A DNA stretch of 7,880 bases from Pseudomonadota bacterium. GTDB taxonomy: Bacteria; Myxococcota; Polyangia; Polyangiales; Polyangiaceae. How positions within the stretch are numbered: position 1 is the first letter of the stretch; each line of letters begins with the position of its first letter. Shown one piece after another: positions 4,830 through 7,880 of the stretch. The stretch lies in assembly GCA_023419055.1 (NCBI GenBank), contig JAEZYO010000854.1, positions 1 through 7,880 on the forward strand. The letters are read 5' to 3'. A model generated the notes under the pieces. That model saw nothing but the letters and a program-made list of their open reading frames with translations, did not search any database and was not told where the DNA came from. The position numbers were made by a program, and so were the translations under genes.

Positions 4830-6287
4830 TCAGCTCGAGAGCAGCGCGTTCATGACGTCCGCGGCGCGGTACGACGCGGCCCCAGGTCGCAGGTACCGTG
4901 CAATCTGCCCGATCTCCTCGCCGGCCGTGAGGAGCGGGAGCTCGCCGCCGGTCGCTTCTGTCCGCGCTCGCCCCGGTTCGTGAGCCTCGAGGGAAGGAGC
5001 AGCGCCTCGAGGCTGACCCAGGCCGACCGTCGCCAGCAGCTGGTTACACAAGCAAAGCTTGTTCGTCGTGTCCTCGTCCGCGCCTCCCTTCTGCGTGTAG
5101 GCGCGCCCGGGTTCGCTCGGGCAGCGATAGGCGATCGAGCCGTCGTCCAGGACGACTGCTTGACGGAGGTAGCCGAGATCGCACACGCGTGCTCTGCCAC
5201 GCAGGGGTTCGAGCTCGGCAGCGACGTCATCGCCCTTCACCACGATTTTGAAGGGATATCCGGTGGGCGAGGCCTGAAAATCGGTGATCACCCGCAGCCG
5301 CTGCTGGCGCGCGCGACTGACGATCTCGCGCTTGATCTCGCTCGTCACGCCCGACTCCTCACAGTAGGCAAACGCAGTACCGACCTGGACCCCGGCTGCT
5401 CCGGCGTCCAGCGCTTCACGGAGCTTGGCCGGGCTCGCGCGACCGCCGGCCAACCAGAACGGAACACCGAGGCGGCGGAGCTCCGCCAGATCCGGCTCGT
5501 CGAGCGCGGCGTAACCGCTCCCCTTGCGCGGCGGCGCGTTGTGCCCGCCCGCAGTGTGATGCTCGACCACGAAGCCGTCGATTGGTCCGCTCGCCTTCTT
5601 GAGGAGCACCTTGGCCACGACGTGCGACGAGACGATGGCCACGAAGCGCGGTGGCGCGAGAGAAGGTGGCGCTTCACCGAACAGCTCGCGCGGGTCCAGA
5701 CGTTGAGTGAAAGGCTCCGAGCGTGCCCCCGCGAGAGCGACGCGCAGCTCGGCGGGCTGCCACTCGGCCAGGCGGGTGATGGCACGCGGGATTTGAGTGG
5801 GGATCCCGGCGCCCATCAGCACCACGTCGGCGCCGGCGAGGACGGCCCCGAGCAGCGACGCGAGCGTGGGAGCCTGAATCTTCTCGAGGTAGTTCACGCC
5901 GATCGGGTGGTCGTGGCCCTCCTTGGCGAGCGACACCTCCACGTAATTGGCCGCGACGATGAGCTCGAGCCTCTCAGCGCTCATCTTGAGGCCGGGCAGC
6001 GGAAGCAATCGGAACGGGGCGCGCTCGGCCTTGCCTCCCGGCACGAAGTACGCGCGCAGGATGCGCTCCGCGACGCCGGGAAATGGAAAGCTTGCGAGGG
6101 CACGCCGGATCTCGCCCCCGGGATCGCCTAGCCCCAACCTGCGTACCATCACCGTGTCGATGGCGGTGCCGGAGACGACCCCCAGACCTCCTGCCAGCGC
6201 CACCGCGCGTGCCAGTCGGTGATTCGAAACACCGATACCCATGCCGCCCTGGATGATCTGCGGCAGCCTCTCTTTCCACGCTGTCAT
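4830..6287 (-). CDS. Nitronate monooxygenase-like FMN oxidoreductase with Cys-containing C-terminal extension
   Basis: This protein of about 485 residues is a TIM-barrel flavoprotein of the nitronate monooxygenase (2-nitropropane dioxygenase) superfamily, distantly related to PfaD and FabK enoyl reductases. With Met at 6287 as residue 1, visible elements are IIQGGMGIGVSN (11-22), EHHTAGGHN (242-250, the family AGGH active-site segment), FWLAGGRAS (277-285, phosphate binding), GVQVGTAFAYCEESG (299-313) and SPTGYPFK (340-347). It is longer than the ~320-350 residue classical enzymes. The extra C-terminal part holds CDLGYL, RCPSEP and CLCN segments with Cys369, Cys389, Cys412 and Cys414. The substrate is unknown; nitronate detoxification or an acyl-chain or secondary-metabolite reductase role are both possible. 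ATG 6287 has AAGG at 6293-6296; an in-frame ATG at 6302 would add five residues without a good ribosome site. No partner operon is evident. Confidence 0.85.
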   Translation of the reverse strand: MTAWKERLPQIIQGGMGIGVSNHRLARAVALAGGLGVVSGTAIDTVMVRRLGLGDPGGEIRRALASFPFPGVAERILRAYFVPGGKAERAPFRLLPLPGLKMSAERLELIVAANYVEVSLAKEGHDHPIGVNYLEKIQAPTLASLLGAVLAGADVVLMGAGIPTQIPRAITRLAEWQPAELRVALAGARSEPFTQRLDPRELFGEAPPSLAPPRFVAIVSSHVVAKVLLKKASGPIDGFVVEHHTAGGHNAPPRKGSGYAALDEPDLAELRRLGVPFWLAGGRASPAKLREALDAGAAGVQVGTAFAYCEESGVTSEIKREIVSRARQQRLRVITDFQASPTGYPFKIVVKGDDVAAELEPLRGRARVCDLGYLRQAVVLDDGSIAYRCPSEPGRAYTQKGGADEDTTNKLCLCNQLLATVGLGQPRGAAPSLEAHEPGRARTEATGGELPLLTAGEEIGQIARYLRPGAASYRAADVMNALLSS

Positions 6288-6292
6288 GCGTG

Positions 6293-6296
6293 CCTT
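6293..6296 (-). promoter_or_regulatory. Ribosome binding site favouring the ATG at 6287
   Basis: The minus strand reads AAGG five bases before the ATG at 6287, whereas the alternative ATG at 6302 has only a GAGG about 12 bases away. This favours the shorter product. Confidence 0.4.
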
Positions 6297-6305
6297 GTAC
6301 ATCGC

Positions 6306-6330
6306 GAGAACGAACCTCGATCACGTTCTC
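6306..6330. promoter_or_regulatory. Inverted repeat upstream of the nitronate monooxygenase-like gene
   Basis: GAGAACG (6306-6312) and CGTTCTC (6324-6330) form a perfect 7-bp inverted repeat around an 11-base spacer, 19-43 bases upstream of the ATG at 6287. Position and symmetry suit an operator for a dimeric repressor. A 5'-leader hairpin is the alternative. No regulator gene is next to it. Confidence 0.4.
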
Positions 6331-6421
6331 CGCGCGGCTGACGATCATGTGACGCGACGCTGACACGGGGCTGCCAAGCGCGGTCGAAATCGGCGGTGCT
6401 CGTTGTCTGACCGCGAGGGCT

Positions 6422-7009
6422 TTACGCCCGAGGTCCCGCGAGGGCGGAGGCGGCTCTCACGGGGTAACCCTCGACGCGACTGAGCCAGCGCACGACGTCG
6501 AGCGCCGAGACGATGCCGATCACGTCGCCCGCGTCCGAGCAGATCGGGATGCGATGGACACCTTCCCAGGCCATCAACGCTGCTGCGTGCGCCAGGGAGG
6601 CGCCTTCCAACAAGGTGAAGGCGATCGGCACCATCAGCTCTCCGACCGTGACAGAGCCCCCGGCTTCCGTCTCACCGTTCTCGTAGCGGTGGCGCACGAT
6701 ATCCGTCTTCGACACCATGCCGACGGGTAAACCTCGCTCGTTGACCACGGGAACGCCGCTTATCCCACGCTCGGTAAGCAGCGCGGACAGGCTCTCGATC
6801 TCGACGTCCGGCGCCACGCAAAGGACGTGGCGGGTCATGACCTCCGCGACGCTGGTCTCCGCCAACGGTGAGTGGTTCGCGCGGAGTCGGAGCTCGAGGG
6901 CGGCAGCCCGAGCGCCGATGTTCTCGATGAGAATGCGTCCATCTGCGCAGAGCGTGCTGCGGGTAGGGGTCACTTGGGGGTTGGGGCGTAGGCGGGCGGT
7001 GGTGGTCAT
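6422..7009 (-). CDS. Stand-alone double CBS-domain protein
   Basis: This 195-residue protein carries two CBS domains. The first spans about residues 54-107 (VAEVMTRHVLCVAPD, then GISGVPVVNERGLPVGMVSKTDIV). The second spans about 120-177 (VTVGELMVPIAFTLLEGASL, then HRIPICSDAGDVIGIVSALDVVRWL). Paired CBS domains form a Bateman module that binds adenosine ligands such as AMP, ATP or S-adenosylmethionine and usually senses energy state. No enzyme or transporter domain is fused to it, so it probably works by binding another protein. The first ~50 residues are polar and basic with no recognised domain. The ATG at 7009 has no clear ribosome site, so the true start may be internal. It is 112 bases downstream of the carbonic-anhydrase-like gene, with a strong hairpin between, so it is probably a separate unit. 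Confidence 0.88.
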   Translation of the reverse strand: MTTTARLRPNPQVTPTRSTLCADGRILIENIGARAAALELRLRANHSPLAETSVAEVMTRHVLCVAPDVEIESLSALLTERGISGVPVVNERGLPVGMVSKTDIVRHRYENGETEAGGSVTVGELMVPIAFTLLEGASLAHAAALMAWEGVHRIPICSDAGDVIGIVSALDVVRWLSRVEGYPVRAASALAGPRA

Positions 7010-7081
7010 GCGGTTGCCAGGAAACAGAGCATTTGTCGTGCCGCCTCCCGGCCCCGAGACTCGTGCCCCGAACGCGCAGCC

Positions 7082-7111
7082 TTTGCGTCTGCAGCCTGGA
7101 GCAGACGCAAA
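7082..7111 (-). terminator. Terminator-like hairpin after the carbonic-anhydrase-like gene
   Basis: TTTGCGTCTGC (7082-7092) and GCAGACGCAAA (7101-7111) are perfectly complementary, giving an 11-bp stem and 8-base loop. It begins 10 bases after the stop of the minus-strand carbonic-anhydrase-like gene. The stem edge is A/T, but no long T-run follows. It is the strongest hairpin in the window and most likely ends that transcript. Confidence 0.7.
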
Positions 7112-7121
7112 CTTCGCGTCG

Positions 7122-7583
7122 CTACTCGACCGCCGAAAATGTCACGCGCGGGCCGTTCGGTGTCGTAGCGACCGACGCGAAGAAGCAGCGCGCGTTCACT
7201 CCCGCATGGCTACGCGAGACCCAGCGCGCCGCGCTCCGCAAGTCGGCGAGCTGCCGCCGCTGCATCGCCTCGGACGATTCATAGGGGTAGCGTGCGCGGT
7301 AGTAGCCACACCCTTCGTGCGCGACCAACACTACTTCTTTGATGTCGTGCGCCCTGATCAGGAAGGACGCCGCCTCGCGCGCATTGTCGACGCTGGCGAG
7401 TGAGCTCGACGACATTTCGAGCAGCGCGGGCCCGCCGGGAAAGGTCATGGTATCGAGCCGCGGCTGACCGAGGCTCTCGAGCAACTCCTCGACCGCGCGC
7501 GTAAAGCGGCCGTCGGAGCACCAAAGCGCCAGCGCCGTCGGGTGATGTGGCTCGAACGGTACTCCGGCTTGGAATCGACTCAC
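7122..7583 (-). CDS. Short beta-carbonic-anhydrase-like protein
   Basis: This 153-residue protein has the key residues of beta-carbonic anhydrases: CSDGRF (Cys22, Asp24, Arg26) and, after an acidic and hydrophobic stretch, VAHEGCGYY (His89, Cys92). That is the Cys/His/Cys zinc set with the Asp-Arg dyad. FPGGPALL (48-55) resembles the GNAG-type segment between them. It is shorter than the usual ~200-220 residues, because the N-terminal helical arm and the C-terminal part are reduced. It may hydrate CO2 or be a zinc-binding relative with another job; the GYY after the second Cys differs from the HxxCG-A/G forms of typical enzymes. It appears cytoplasmic, with no signal peptide. Translation starts at a GTG (7583) without a clear ribosome site. 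A strong hairpin follows the stop. Confidence 0.75.
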   Translation of the reverse strand: MSRFQAGVPFEPHHPTALALWCSDGRFTRAVEELLESLGQPRLDTMTFPGGPALLEMSSSSLASVDNAREAASFLIRAHDIKEVVLVAHEGCGYYRARYPYESSEAMQRRQLADLRSAARWVSRSHAGVNARCFFASVATTPNGPRVTFSAVE

Positions 7584-7722
7584 GCGCGCAAGGCTAGGCT
7601 ATTGCCGAGGGAGTGGCGAGAGATCTTCTCCGAGCGCGCGGCGATGGGCTCGAAAGCGCTCGGCCCTCTCTCGACGTCGATCTCCTCGGCCCTTACAACC
7701 CTGGCTTCCTGTCGCGCGCCGT

Positions 7723-7880
7723 CTACCCACCCTTGGCGTAGCCGAGCGCTTCCACGATCAGGCCGTCTCGCACGCGCATCACGTTGACGCCGCGCACCGA
7801 TCGACTCTCGCCCTCGCCCCAGCAGTACCGCCATCGGATGACCGCTCTCTCACCGGCGACGAACACCTCTTCGATCTCGA
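7723..7880 (-). CDS. NTF2/SnoaL-like protein, C-terminal end (cut by window edge)
   Basis: The minus strand is open from the right edge to a TAG at 7723-7725, giving 51 residues. The pattern EEVFVAGERAVIRWRY, then a short turn, SRSVRGVNVMRVRDGLIVEA and a LGYAKGG end is typical of the last beta strands of SnoaL/NTF2-like small ligand-binding or isomerase-like proteins, in particular the RGVNVxRxxDGKIVE strand pair. The N-terminus and any active-site residues are outside the window. The function cannot be given more precisely. It lies 139 bases upstream of the carbonic-anhydrase-like start on the same strand. No gene or clear promoter was seen in that gap. Confidence 0.7.
   Translation of the reverse strand, partial: EIEEVFVAGERAVIRWRYCWGEGESRSVRGVNVMRVRDGLIVEALGYAKGG

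Noticed and set aside
4677..6131. A 484-codon plus-strand open frame opposite the nitronate monooxygenase-like gene
   Set aside because: Composition is Arg/Ala-rich with no domain, and the minus strand has a clear family match over the same bases.
4830..6287. PfaD of a polyunsaturated fatty acid synthase system
   Set aside because: No PfaA/B/C-type genes are nearby and the protein lacks a full PfaD-like length and pattern; the broader nitronate monooxygenase superfamily is the safer call.

Overview
This is a GC-rich window (very high G/C at third codon positions, many Arg/Ala-rich out-of-frame reading frames). It reads like a chromosome fragment from a myxobacterium or a similar large-genome soil bacterium. 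That placement is an inference from base composition, the style of the proteins and the pairing of menaquinone genes with LuxE/LuxC-type enzymes; no rRNA or marker gene is present to confirm it.

Left half, minus strand (positions about 3240 down to 1): a small predicted secreted protein (2932-3240) is followed by an isochorismate synthase (1420-2880, MenF/EntC family), a LuxE-type acyl-protein synthetase (338-1423) and the N-terminal part of a LuxC-type acyl-CoA/acyl-protein reductase (1-330, running off the left edge). The synthase and LuxE-type genes overlap by an ATGA. LuxE and LuxC are 7 bases apart, with the LuxC ribosome site overlapping the LuxE stop. These three genes are therefore almost certainly one translationally coupled operon. 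LuxE and LuxC are known partners that activate a fatty acid and reduce it to an aldehyde; finding them locked to the first committed enzyme of isochorismate/menaquinone synthesis is the most interesting arrangement here.

Middle, plus strand: a divergent 1,4-dihydroxy-2-naphthoyl-CoA synthase (menB, 3626-4519) and a small four-cysteine DUF3079 protein (4592-4783). The 385-base divergent region (3241-3625) holds a striking set of short palindromes and direct repeats with a spacing close to 20 bp (3360-3393 and 3453-3511). They look like an operator array that could co-regulate menB and the menF-luxE-luxC operon.

Right half, minus strand: a large FMN-type nitronate monooxygenase-like protein with a Cys-containing C-terminal extension (4830-6287), a stand-alone double-CBS protein (6422-7009), a short beta-carbonic-anhydrase-like protein with its zinc ligands intact (7122-7583), and the C-terminal end of an NTF2/SnoaL-like protein (7723-7880, running off the right edge). 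Strong hairpins lie after the carbonic-anhydrase-like gene and in the convergent gap at 4784-4829. No tRNA, rRNA, CRISPR array, insertion sequence or prophage gene was seen.
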